Positions 1 to 7,097 of a stretch of 13,100 bases of DNA are shown here, piece after piece. The notes beneath the pieces are model-generated. The model made no database searches, was not told where the DNA came from, and was given only the letters and a program-made list of their open reading frames with translations. The first letter of the stretch is position 1; every line of letters begins with the position of its first letter. This DNA is from JBKJVQ01 sp046717125 (GTDB lineage Bacteria; Pseudomonadota; Alphaproteobacteria; Rhizobiales; Methyloligellaceae), in the NCBI GenBank assembly GCA_046717125.1, contig JBKJVQ010000093.1, positions 1 to 13,100 of the forward strand. Direction: 5' to 3'. A program made the translations under genes and the position numbers.

Positions 1-1
1 A

Positions 2-796
2 CATGACGACTCAGCGCGGACAAGCGCGTTCGGCCGCAACTTCAGTTTCGACCTCGATCGCGAGCTCTACATCATCGATGTCCAGTCGGGCGTCGACTTC
101 ACCATGAAGGGGGTCATGAACCCATCCGACGTACTGCTGCTGTCGGTGTTCGGCGGCGGGGTCTCGGCCAACCTTACCTACGACAATCTCGACGGACGCC
201 GCTTCGATTATGAGGGCGGACAGGTCGGCGTCGCCGCCACCTACCTCTCGGGCGGATTGTTCGTAGACGCATTGTTCAACGGCCAGTTCCTGCAGATCGA
301 GCCGAAGGCCTTTGGCTTCTCCAAAGATCTCGATGCCGACAATTACGGCTTCCGGGTCGATACCGGCTAGCGCTTCGAGAGTGGCCGCTATTTCTTCGAG
401 CCGCTGCTGACTTTGGCCTATGTCGACAGCGACATTGACGGGCTCTCCTTCGCCGGCAACACGGTCAGCTTCCAGGCCGAGGACTCGCTGCGCGGCCGTG
501 TGGGCCTGCGGGCCGGCACATCGCTGACAATGGGAATGGCCCGCTTCGAGCCGTTCGTGATCGCGTCGCTCTGGGGCGAGCTTTCGGACGACGACAACCG
601 CGCGACGCTCACCTCGAACGGCGCCCGCTTCGGCTTCCGCGACGAGCGCGAGGACAGCTGGGGCGAGGTCTCGCTCGGCACCAACACGTTCCTGTTCGGC
701 TCGAACGCGGTCTCGGCGTTCTCCAAGGTCGACCTGATCTTCGGCGAGGACACCGAAGGCTACATGGCCTCGGGCGGCTTCAGGGTGCAGTGGTAG
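2..796 (+). pseudogene. Autotransporter-type outer-membrane beta-barrel gene, 3' part, interrupted by an in-frame TAG
   Basis: The frame is open from the window edge, so the passenger and true start lie outside. About 264 codons are visible, roughly one autotransporter beta-domain (normally 260-280 residues). Alternating polar/hydrophobic strands are seen, for example FDYEGGQVGVAATYLSGGLF, and the protein ends in VQW, the terminal aromatic residue typical of barrels folded by the BAM complex. A TAG at 368-370 splits the frame. Immediately after it the same frame continues as RFESGRYFFEPLLTLAYV, a normal barrel strand, and stays open to TAG 794-796. Relatives usually read G-Y-R-F here, so a single TAT/TAC to TAG change explains the stop. 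The ATG at 104 lies inside the barrel and is not a real start. The role would be surface export or display of a passenger in the outer membrane; with this stop the barrel could not close. The gene converges on the MBL gene, 24 bases away. Confidence 0.8.
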
Positions 797-804
797 GCTT
801 GCAT

Positions 805-820
805 GGCGGGTGATGCCGCC
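805..820. terminator. Possible bidirectional terminator hairpin
   Basis: GGCGG (805-809) pairs with CCGCC (816-820) around a 6-base loop. It sits exactly between the convergent stops of the autotransporter (796) and the MBL gene (821). There is no T-run on either strand, so intrinsic termination is uncertain. Confidence 0.3.
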
Positions 821-1567
821 TCAAACCTCAATCACCATGCCGTCCTCGGCGAGCATGAATTTCTCGCCGTCGACCTCGCCGCGACGCTCCAGCATCGCCT
901 GACCCATATGCGTGAGCAGCACGCGTTTCGCGCCGAGCCTGTGCAGATTCGCGAGCAGGGTGCGGTAGTCGAGATGGACGGGGGTCGGCCCCTCGAACTG
1001 GTAGCATTCGGAAATGAACAGGTCGGCGTCGCGCGCGGCCGGGATCAGGCTGTCGACCCATTCGGTGTCGCCCGTGAAACTCATTACTTTGCCGCCCGAC
1101 TCAAAGCGCAGCGCGTAAGGCGGCGCGCCCGCGGGGTGCTTCACCTCAAAGGGTGTAACCCGCAGCGCGGCGAGGTCGAGCGGCTCCTCCTTGCGCCAAG
1201 TCTCGAACAGCAGCTCGAAATTGCGAGAGGCATGTGTGCAGCCGGGATAGAGCGCCTCGGCTGCCGTGACGAAACGATGCTCAGTGGTTTCGGGTCCGAC
1301 GATGAGCAGCGGCTTCGTCCGCCTGCTGACATGCAGCGCATCGATCAGGAAAAAGGGAAGGCCGCCGAAATGGTCGCCATGGAGATGGGTGATGAAGATC
1401 GTCTCGATATCGTTCGGATCGAGCCCTTCGCGCCGCATCCCGACCAGCGACGTCGCGCCGCAATCGATCAGGAACGCGCCTTGCCCCGCGCGCGTCACGT
1501 GGAAGCATGTATTCAGCCGGCCGCCTGAGCCGAATGCATCGCCGCAGCCGAGAACAGTGAGACGCAT
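821..1567 (-). CDS. MBL-fold metallo-hydrolase (RNase Z / phosphodiesterase-like)
   Basis: A 248-residue protein of the metallo-beta-lactamase fold, close to the usual length of the short RNase Z-like / cyclic phosphodiesterase-like branch. Metal-binding motifs are all present: HLHGDH at residues 61-66, VKHP with His144, GDTEW with Asp167, HLD at 198-200 and LTHMG with His220. The N-terminus (LTVLGCGDAFGSGGRLNTC) is typical of that branch, whose members hydrolyse phosphodiester or related bonds with two zinc ions in the cytoplasm; the real substrate cannot be read from the sequence. The ATG at 1567 is preceded by GGGGGAAGG (1569-1577 on the complement), a good ribosome site. The GST gene lies 65 bases upstream on the same strand with only a palindromic repeat between, so co-transcription is possible. 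Confidence 0.88.
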   Translation of the reverse strand: MRLTVLGCGDAFGSGGRLNTCFHVTRAGQGAFLIDCGATSLVGMRREGLDPNDIETIFITHLHGDHFGGLPFFLIDALHVSRRTKPLLIVGPETTEHRFVTAAEALYPGCTHASRNFELLFETWRKEEPLDLAALRVTPFEVKHPAGAPPYALRFESGGKVMSFTGDTEWVDSLIPAARDADLFISECYQFEGPTPVHLDYRTLLANLHRLGAKRVLLTHMGQAMLERRGEVDGEKFMLAEDGMVIEV

Positions 1568-1595
1568 ACCTTCCCCCTAGGCGCTTTTGTCTGGC

Positions 1596-1638
1596 GCATG
1601 ATCCTGTCCGAAAAGTCTGCAACTTTTCGGGATCATGC
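1596..1638. repeat. Alphaproteobacterial palindromic intergenic repeat, copy A
   Basis: An imperfect inverted repeat. The outer stem is GCATGATC (1596-1603) with GATCATGC (1631-1638). The inner stem is CCGAAAAGT (1608-1616) with ACTTTTCGG (1622-1630), around the loop CTGCA, and CTGT bulges on the left arm. The layout matches the short palindrome scattered between genes in many Hyphomicrobiales genomes (recognised from memory). The right arm overlaps the last codons of the GST gene and provides its TGA at 1633-1635. As RNA it would form a long hairpin between the GST and MBL genes and could attenuate or stabilise a joint transcript. Confidence 0.75.
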
Positions 1639-2244
1639 TGACGCACTCGGCCGCGCCTGAACAGTGCCGCGCCAGCGGGCGAGATGATCAAGCCCTTCGG
1701 GCACAGCGAGTTTGGCCGGCTTCATAAAATCGATCGCGACCAGGGCCGTGATGTCGGCGATGGTGAATTCGTCGCCGGCGACGAAGGCGCTGTCCTTCAG
1801 CCGATCGTCAAGAACGGGAAGCATCCGGATGGCGCGGTCAGCGCACGCCTCGCCCCATGCCGGCACTTGCGGATTTTCCATCTGAGCCATGGCCGGGTGG
1901 CGGTGCCGAAAACTTTGGGTCACGGGAAAAAACAGTTCGTTCTCCATCCGGCGCTGCCACATCTCGACCATCGCAGCATCGCGTGCGCCGCGGCCCATCA
2001 ATGCCGGCTCGGGCACAATCTCGTCGAAATAGCGGCAGATGGCGACCGACTCGGCGATGGCCGCGCCGTCGTCCAGAACGAGCACCGGCACGCGCCGCAT
2101 GGGATTGAGCTCGGAGAACGCGGGCTGCATGTGATCGCCCGCGTTGATGTCGATCTGCTCGAACGTCATGGGCACACTCTTCTCGGCGAGGAAGATGCGA
2201 ACCCGCCTCGAATTGGGCGTTCGCCCATCCTCGATGATTTTCAT
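1633..2244 (-). CDS. Glutathione S-transferase family protein
   Basis: A 203-residue cytosolic GST-fold protein. The thioredoxin-like N-terminal domain covers residues 1-77: the start MKIIEDGRTPNSRRVRIFLA has the active-site loop near Pro10-Ser12, VPVL (52-55) carries the cis-proline, and ES (65-66) is the usual contact for the glutamyl part of glutathione. The helical C-terminal domain has the N-capping box FTIADIT (160-166). Such enzymes conjugate glutathione to electrophiles or act as reductases; the substrate is unknown. The ATG at 2244 begins the conserved beta-strand. An in-frame GTG at 2253 would add three residues (MPR), and neither start has a clear ribosome site. The C-terminus reads QARPSASA and stops inside the palindromic repeat, a few residues short of many relatives. 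It is divergent from the histidine kinase. Confidence 0.87.
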   Translation of the reverse strand: MKIIEDGRTPNSRRVRIFLAEKSVPMTFEQIDINAGDHMQPAFSELNPMRRVPVLVLDDGAAIAESVAICRYFDEIVPEPALMGRGARDAAMVEMWQRRMENELFFPVTQSFRHRHPAMAQMENPQVPAWGEACADRAIRMLPVLDDRLKDSAFVAGDEFTIADITALVAIDFMKPAKLAVPEGLDHLARWRGTVQARPSASA

Positions 2245-2453
2245 GCGAGGCACGCTACAGGCGGCCGGTTGGGAATGGAATCGGCTTTGCGGACCGTTTG
2301 GTCATCCACACCGGATGGACCAAGGCGGACCGAAATCGCAGATGCGCACGGTTTAGTAAACGCGCTGTTAGCGATTGTTGCGCGAAAGTGACCCATGCCA
2401 CCGGGGGGTCGCCGCCTCCCGCCGAGGGGGTGGCTGTTCCGCTGCAGGTTGTC

Positions 2454-4019
2454 ATGAGTATCACTGCACAAATCGGGGAGAATCCGACGCTTGCGGAAGC
2501 GGGCGCCGCCGCGCAGCGGTCGGTGACACGCAGCGTGAAGGAGGTGCGGGAGAAGCTCGCGAACACCGCCGGGTTCAAACCGGAATTCGAGTACGAACTC
2601 CTGATGATGTTCGTGCGGAACGAGCTTTCCGCCGCGCTGACCGTTCCGCTTCTCGCCGTCATCGTGGCCATCGGAGCGATGTTCTGGGCGCCCGTCGAAC
2701 AGCTTGTCCTGTGGCTCGGCATAGTGCTGATCGCCAAGGGCATCCTGCTGTCGACGTGCCGCCAGTTCGCCAGACAGCCGCGCTCCGACGATGCGCTGAA
2801 GACCTGGCAGTCGAAAATCGCCGCGGCTGAATTCCTCTACGGCGCGAGCTGGGCCTCGGTCGCCTTCGTCTCGATCGATCCGAACAACGAATCGGCGGTG
2901 ATGTTCATCTTCGCCGCGCTGATTGTTGTCATCTCCATGCGTATGCTGTTCGCCGCCACGGCCACGCGCATCGTATATGCCGGCACGCTGCCGATCACGA
3001 TAGCGCTCGTCGTGCGTCTGGCCCTGCTCGACAGTCCGTTCTATTGGGCGATGGCGCTGATGGCGATCGGCGTGAACCTCTACTTCATCATCCTGATGAA
3101 GGGGTTCAACGAGACCGTCCTCGCCATGCTGGAATATCGGGCCGAGAAGGACGCGCTGATCGCCGAGATCGAGCAGGCCAAATCGATCTCCGACGAAGGC
3201 CGTCGGCGGGCCGAGGAGGCAAACTTCGCCAAGTCCCGGTTCCTCGCCACGATGAGCCACGAACTGCGCACGCCGCTCAACGCGATCATCGGTTTCTCGG
3301 AAGTGATGAAGAGCGAAATCCTCGGCCAGCACGCGGTACCGACCTATCGCGAATACGCCTCCGACATCCACGACAGCGGGCAACACCTGTTGAAACTCAT
3401 CAACGAGATCCTCGACCTGTCGCGCATCGAGGCCGGCCGCTACGAACTCAACGAACAGCCCGTGGTGCTGGGCGACGTGGTGGAAGATTGCCGGCGTCTC
3501 ATCAAGCTTCGGGCCGAAAGCAAGGGGCTGACTCTCGTCGAGAACGTGACGGAAAAGCTGTCGCCGATCTGGGCCGACGAACGCGCGGTGCGGCAGATCT
3601 GCCTAAACCTTCTTTCGAACGCGCTCAAGTTCACGCCAACGGGCGGGACGATCACGCTGACGGTCGCCGAACGCGAGGATGGCAGTCAGTTCCTCAGCGT
3701 GAGGGATACAGGACCGGGCATCCCGGAAAAGGAAATCCCGCGCGTGCTGAAGACCTTCGGGCAGGGGTCGCTCGCGCACCAGACGGCCGAAGGCGGAACC
3801 GGGCTCGGGCTCAACATCGTCAAAGGTCTGGTCGAGCTTCATGACGGTTCGTTCGATCTGCAAAGCAAACTACGCGTCGGCACCGAAGTCATCATTGGTT
3901 TTCCGAAAAAGCGCGTGATGCAGGCGCTGCCGCGCCTGCGGGAGCCGGGCGAACTGCCGCCCACGCCGTCGCGGCCCAAACGGCCATCGCGGAAGATCGA
4001 TATCCGCAAGCACGCCTGA
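2454..4019 (+). CDS. Six-TM membrane sensor histidine kinase
   Basis: A 521-residue two-component sensor kinase of the inner membrane. Six hydrophobic segments lie at about 61-78, 82-100, 123-141, 148-165, 173-191 and 196-215, followed by a charged coiled-coil linker (225-258). HisKA has the phospho-acceptor His269 in SHELRTP. The HATPase domain has the N box NLLSNALKF (385-393), G1 DTGPGI (418-423), F box FGQG (435-438) and G2 GGTGLGL (447-453), so it should bind ATP and autophosphorylate. A basic, proline-rich tail (about 495-521) follows. There is no receiver domain and no response regulator nearby, so the partner is elsewhere and the signal is unknown. The start at ATG 2454 is chosen because the long upstream extension to 2298 is arginine-rich and unlike a real N-terminus; GCAGG lies upstream, and GTG 2430 is an alternative. 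The N-terminal membrane module matches no named sensor domain that I recognise. Confidence 0.88.
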   Translation: MSITAQIGENPTLAEAGAAAQRSVTRSVKEVREKLANTAGFKPEFEYELLMMFVRNELSAALTVPLLAVIVAIGAMFWAPVEQLVLWLGIVLIAKGILLSTCRQFARQPRSDDALKTWQSKIAAAEFLYGASWASVAFVSIDPNNESAVMFIFAALIVVISMRMLFAATATRIVYAGTLPITIALVVRLALLDSPFYWAMALMAIGVNLYFIILMKGFNETVLAMLEYRAEKDALIAEIEQAKSISDEGRRRAEEANFAKSRFLATMSHELRTPLNAIIGFSEVMKSEILGQHAVPTYREYASDIHDSGQHLLKLINEILDLSRIEAGRYELNEQPVVLGDVVEDCRRLIKLRAESKGLTLVENVTEKLSPIWADERAVRQICLNLLSNALKFTPTGGTITLTVAEREDGSQFLSVRDTGPGIPEKEIPRVLKTFGQGSLAHQTAEGGTGLGLNIVKGLVELHDGSFDLQSKLRVGTEVIIGFPKKRVMQALPRLREPGELPPTPSRPKRPSRKIDIRKHA

Positions 4020-4118
4020 CGGCCGCCATGACTCGCGACCACGGTGGTGCGGAAACCCTCCCGGTAAGTTAATGGATTGAAGGCGTCAGGCCGAAAACCG
4101 CCCCGGGGGATGCTGTCC

Positions 4119-4577
4119 GTGAAAATGGAACTGGAAATCACGGAAAATATTGTGGCGTCGCCGGAGCGCGTGTTCGCCCTTGTCAGCGATGTGGCACGCT
4201 GGCCGGAGTTCATCAGCGCGATCCAGCGCGTTGAAATCCTTGCGCCTGGGCCGCTCACCTGCGGAACGCGCTTCCGCGAAACCCGAAAGATGTTCGGTCG
4301 CGAGTCGACCGAGGAGATGATTGTCGAGACGATCGACGCGCCGAAGCTGTTACGACTGACGGCTCAAAATCACGGCACGGCGTACGTCGCGGACCATATT
4401 GTGGAGCAGGCGGGTGACGTCGTGCGCCTGACCCTGCGATTCGAGGGACAGCCGACGACTCTGATGGCGCGGCTGTTGTTCTTACCGGGACTGGTGATGC
4501 TCAGGTCTGTCAGGCGTCAGCTGGAAGCCGACCTTCGCGACATCAAGCGCGCGGCAGAGTCTGCTTCTGCCGGCTGA
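4119..4577 (+). CDS. SRPBCC / polyketide cyclase-dehydrase-like lipid-binding-fold protein
   Basis: About 152 residues with the START/Bet v 1-like fold. The opening ELEITENIVASPERVFALVS, followed by DVARWPEFISAIQRVEIL, is the classic first strand and helix of Polyketide_cyc2-type proteins. The C-terminus has the long closing helix (about 125-147, RQLEADLRDIKRAAE). The fold binds hydrophobic ligands in a cavity; no catalytic residues can be assigned, so the role is unknown. Several in-frame starts exist: ATG 4077, ATG 4110, GTG 4119 and ATG 4125. GGGGG at 4105-4109 is well spaced for GTG 4119, and the family homology begins right after it. The gene lies 99 bases after the histidine kinase on the same strand and could share its transcript. 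Confidence 0.82.
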   Translation: MKMELEITENIVASPERVFALVSDVARWPEFISAIQRVEILAPGPLTCGTRFRETRKMFGRESTEEMIVETIDAPKLLRLTAQNHGTAYVADHIVEQAGDVVRLTLRFEGQPTTLMARLLFLPGLVMLRSVRRQLEADLRDIKRAAESASAG

Positions 4578-4713
4578 CGCCTGCGGAGCGAAGGCGACGC
4601 AATCCTGAAACGGACTTCTGCCAGCGATGGCCGATTCGTTTTGACTCGACACGCTTGCGCGCGCCAATTTTGCCTATACACTACCAATTTGGTCGAGATT
4701 AGAGGCGGCGGCG

Positions 4714-6021
4714 ATGAGCACGCAGTGGCGCGGCTTGAAGACGGGCAGGCTCGGCATGGTTGCGGACGTCGCCATCTGCAGCGGCGGCGCAAGCGCGGTT
4801 CTCTTGTCCGCGACCCTGTCACGCCTCGCGCCGAGCCTGACGGTGGCCGTGATCGATGCGAGCCGCACGCCGGGGCGCGGCCTTGCTTACGGGGTGGCGG
4901 CACGGCGTCACGTCCTCAACACGCGGGCCGAGCGGATGTCCGTCTGGGCGGATGACCCAATGCATTTCGTGCACTGGCTGAACCGTCATCGCGGCCGGGA
5001 CGGACGGGCGTGGGAAGGCGCAGATTTCGCATGGCGCGTCGACTACGGGGATTACCTGATCGATGCGCTGGCGGGGCTGGGCCGTGTCGCAGTCCTGGAG
5101 GGGAGGGCGGTCGCGGCGGCGCGAGAGCCGGGTCGCTGGCGCGTCACGCTGGAGGACCAACGCGCCGTGGAGGCGAGCGTGCTCGTGCTCGCGACAGGCA
5201 ATCGCGCGCCCGCGCCTATCGCCCGCGACAGCGACGGACCTGACATGCGTATTATCGAGGACCCGTGGGATCCTCTCGCGATGACCGCGGTTCCGCGCGA
5301 CCTGCCGGTCGCGGTTCTCGGTGCGGGGCTGACGGCTGTCGATATCGCGCTCGAGCTGATCGACGCCGGCAGGACCGCGCCCATTGTGATGATCTCGCGG
5401 CGCGGTCTCCTGCCCGGCCATCACCGCTCGCCGCCGCGGCTGGAGCCGTGGCTCAAGCCGCCCTTTCCGCAGACGCTCGGCGCGCTGGTGCGCGGGGTCC
5501 GTCTTCGTCTGGCGGAAGTCGGAGAAGATCCGGTCTTGCGGCACGGCGTCATCGATTCCATCCGGCCGATCGTCTCTGCGCTCTGGCGTCACGCGCCGCA
5601 GGCGGAACGCCGGCGCTTCCTGCGGCACGTTCGCCCCTTCTGGGATTCCGAACGGCATCGTGTGGCCCCGTTCGTCTGGGATCGGATCGCGGCGGCGAAG
5701 CGGGCCGGCCTGATCGGACAGATGCGGGGAAGGCTGACGCGGATCGACCGGACGGATGAGGGGCTGCTGGTTTCCTTCGGTTCGCCCACTGGTCCTTGGT
5801 CACGCAGGTTCGGTGCCATCGTCAACTGCACAGGTCCCGACTACGCTCCGGCTACGGACGGCGATCTCCTTCTCGACTCGTTGCGAGAGACGGACGCAAT
5901 CCGCGCGGACGCATTTGAGCAAGGCATCGACGTCGACGACGATGCTCGCGCGATTTGGGCCGACGGACGTGTGGCATCAGACCTCTACACGCTGGGCGGT
6001 CTGACGCGCGGTGTGTTTTGA
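4714..6021 (+). CDS. FAD/NAD(P)-binding protein (COG4529-like), C-terminus cut by a TGA stop; likely a recent pseudogene
   Basis: A 435-residue flavoprotein-like protein of the COG4529 / NAD_binding_9 type. The N-terminal dinucleotide site is at about 17-35, and RGLAYG (55-60) with LNTRAERMSVWADDP is a family signature. A second Rossmann motif, VLGAGLTAVDIALEL, is followed by SRRGLLPGHHR. Members are putative oxidoreductases with unknown substrates. ATG 4714 has AGAGGCGG upstream. Two oddities suggest decay. First, the usual N-terminal IGGGxSG appears as CSGGASA, so two of three glycines of GxGxxG are replaced. Second, the protein stops at LTRGVF, where relatives continue F-W-E-I-T-A-V-P. After TGA (6019-6021) the same frame reads EITAVPEIRAQA, so a Trp TGG to TGA change is the simplest explanation. 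The truncated product may still fold partly. Confidence 0.8.
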   Translation: MSTQWRGLKTGRLGMVADVAICSGGASAVLLSATLSRLAPSLTVAVIDASRTPGRGLAYGVAARRHVLNTRAERMSVWADDPMHFVHWLNRHRGRDGRAWEGADFAWRVDYGDYLIDALAGLGRVAVLEGRAVAAAREPGRWRVTLEDQRAVEASVLVLATGNRAPAPIARDSDGPDMRIIEDPWDPLAMTAVPRDLPVAVLGAGLTAVDIALELIDAGRTAPIVMISRRGLLPGHHRSPPRLEPWLKPPFPQTLGALVRGVRLRLAEVGEDPVLRHGVIDSIRPIVSALWRHAPQAERRRFLRHVRPFWDSERHRVAPFVWDRIAAAKRAGLIGQMRGRLTRIDRTDEGLLVSFGSPTGPWSRRFGAIVNCTGPDYAPATDGDLLLDSLRETDAIRADAFEQGIDVDDDARAIWADGRVASDLYTLGGLTRGVF

Positions 6022-6144
6022 GAGATCACCGCTGTTCCGGAAATCCGCGCGCAGGCCAAGCGGGTTGCGCTGGACATAAGGGCGAAGCTGCACGCGAGGA
6101 ACCTGCGTTTGAACAGCGAAGCGAGGCTCCTCTCATTCGCGTGA
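6022..6144 (+). other. Stranded C-terminal coding sequence of the FAD/NAD(P)-binding gene
   Basis: This is the same frame as the gene upstream. It begins EITAVPEIRAQAKRVAL, the expected family C-terminus, and runs to TGA 6142-6144. Roughly the first 25 codons look homologous; the rest may lie beyond the original end. It has no start codon of its own. Confidence 0.65.
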
Positions 6145-6166
6145 TGGGGAGAGAGGCGGCAAGCTA

Positions 6167-6239
6167 GAGCATGATGCCGAAAAAGCCTGCCCCGGACTTG
6201 ATCCGGGGTGTGAAGCGGGTTTCGGACGACATCATGCTC
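6167..6239. repeat. Palindromic intergenic repeat, copy B, with a second palindrome nested inside
   Basis: The outer arms GAGCATGAT (6167-6175) and ATCATGCTC (6231-6239) pair perfectly. Inside them CCGAAAA (6178-6184) faces TTTCGG (6220-6225). This is the same framework as copy A at 1596-1638. The centre differs: it holds a separate perfect hairpin, CCCCGGA (6190-6196), loop CTTGA, TCCGGGG (6202-6208), which itself resembles a common alphaproteobacterial intergenic palindrome. The composite is a repeat inside a repeat. Confidence 0.72.
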
Positions 6240-6361
6240 ACACTATCGGAGTCGATCTGGTGCGACCGGAAAAAGGCAAGGCGGAGCTCGCGCCCCGCCT
6301 CCCTTTGCGATTCTGATCCCCTCTTGCCCGTTCGGAGCAATCAGTTTTCCGATCGCGGGGT

Positions 6362-6844
6362 GGGATCTTCCGATCCCTCGGCGTCGGCGCGGATCTTGCG
6401 ATCCGAACGTCCGCCCTTCGAGGCCTTTCGGCCCCGGCGGCCTGTCCGTCACGACCTTTCGGCGATGACATTCAGACCTTGGTGAAGCCCTTCGGCTTCG
6501 ACGGAACCTTGCAGCTCCGTTTGGGATCTTGCGATCCCGGGTGGAGGCCTTTCGGTCTCCTGCCGCTTGCCTTCATTCCGGCGAACCGGAACTCAAGTTT
6601 CACGGCGTCAGCCGCAGCACTTTTTTAGCGTCGCTTTGCTGCGACGTGGCCCCGGCGCCTGGCCAGACGCCAGAACCTTCGACGGATATTTCCGGCGCTC
6701 GTCTTGCGCCTTGTCGACCGGCCATCCCGCATAGAAACCGGCTTGCGCCGGCTCTTCTGTGAAACACCCGAGACGCTCCACACGTCCGGTCCATCCGCCT
6801 GAGCCGCCCCAGGCAGGAGCAACCCCGGGCCTGCCTTTAGGCCC
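6362..6844. repeat. Array of about 13 short hairpins, many with CTTNCG apices
   Basis: Successive inverted repeats with different arms but similar loops. GGGATC-TTCC-GATCCC (6362-6377); CGGATC-TTGC-GATCCG (6390-6405); GGCC-TTTC-GGCC (6422-6433); GAAGCC-CTTC-GGCTTC (6484-6499); GGGATC-TTGC-GATCCC (6523-6538); a 7-bp stem with loop TTTC (6543-6560); TTCCGG-CGAA-CCGGAA (6576-6591); CGGC-GTCA-GCCG (6603-6614); CGTCGC/GCGACG (6629-6646); GGCG/CGCC (6654-6671); GGCGC/GCGCC (6694-6710); CCGGC-TTGC-GCCGG (6738-6751); GGGCCT/AGGCCC (6827-6844). CTTNCG occurs eight times between 6367 and 6747, nearly always at an apex. T6 at 6621-6626 follows one stem and may be a terminator. The arms vary while pairing is kept, as in a folded RNA or a cruciform-forming DNA. 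Nothing here resembles CRISPR, an integron array or a known RNA family that I can name. Confidence 0.65.
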
Positions 6845-6953
6845 TTCAAGAGAGGGGTCCGCCGCTTCCTGCGCGAGGGGTCACCCCGTAAGGAAACTCA
6901 AGACCTTCACTCGATGGTTAGAGCGTATCGCACCCATCCGGCGCGTCACGCGG

Positions 6954-6981
6954 CGTGGATTCGTTTTCCACGTTATCCACC
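6954..6981 (+). promoter_or_regulatory. Hairpin overlapping two tandem DnaA-box-like 9-mers
   Basis: CGTGGA (6954-6959) pairs with TCCACG (6967-6972). TTTTCCACG (6964-6972) and TTATCCACC (6973-6981) are directly adjacent; the second matches the DnaA consensus TTATCCACA at 8 of 9 positions. Two sites without an AT-rich unwinding element or further boxes do not make an origin, but DnaA binding is possible. Confidence 0.25.
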
Positions 6982-7097
6982 GAGTTCAAGCGCGAAGCAC
7001 CACACCAAAGCGAGATCGGCGGGCATAATCAGGTTTGGCTTGGATGTCTGATGGTGACGCGGATATTGTCAACGGCCGGACACCTGGCGCGTAGAAG

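Noticed and set aside
803..1528. Plus-strand open frame opposite the MBL gene
   Set aside because: It mirrors the intact MBL protein with all metal motifs on the other strand and has no domain of its own.
1684..2391. Plus-strand open frame opposite the GST
   Set aside because: It is antisense to a clear GST, with a His/Arg-rich shadow composition.
2241..3386. Long minus-strand open frame of 381 codons
   Set aside because: It is antisense to the histidine kinase, rich in His, Arg, Asp and Gly, and shows no family features. It is a high-GC shadow frame.
4641..4680. Sigma70 promoter TTGACT (4641-4646) with TATACA (4675-4680) before the flavoprotein
   Set aside because: The spacer is 28 bases, far from the normal 16-18.
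368..6021. Stop-codon recoding (TAG as Tyr or TGA as Trp)
   Set aside because: TAG and TGA terminate the intact genes in the window, and the flagellin also has frameshifts, so mutation or sequencing error is simpler.
6171..6762. Small protein genes in the hairpin region
   Set aside because: Frames have no ribosome sites, and their peptides are low-complexity products of the palindromes.
6362..6844. CRISPR array or integron attC cassette array
   Set aside because: There are no identical direct repeats with regular spacers, no cas or integrase gene, and no attC core sites. The units are unlike hairpins.
6954..6981. Chromosomal or plasmid replication origin
   Set aside because: There are only two DnaA-like boxes, no AT-rich unwinding region, and no rep, dnaA or parAB gene nearby.
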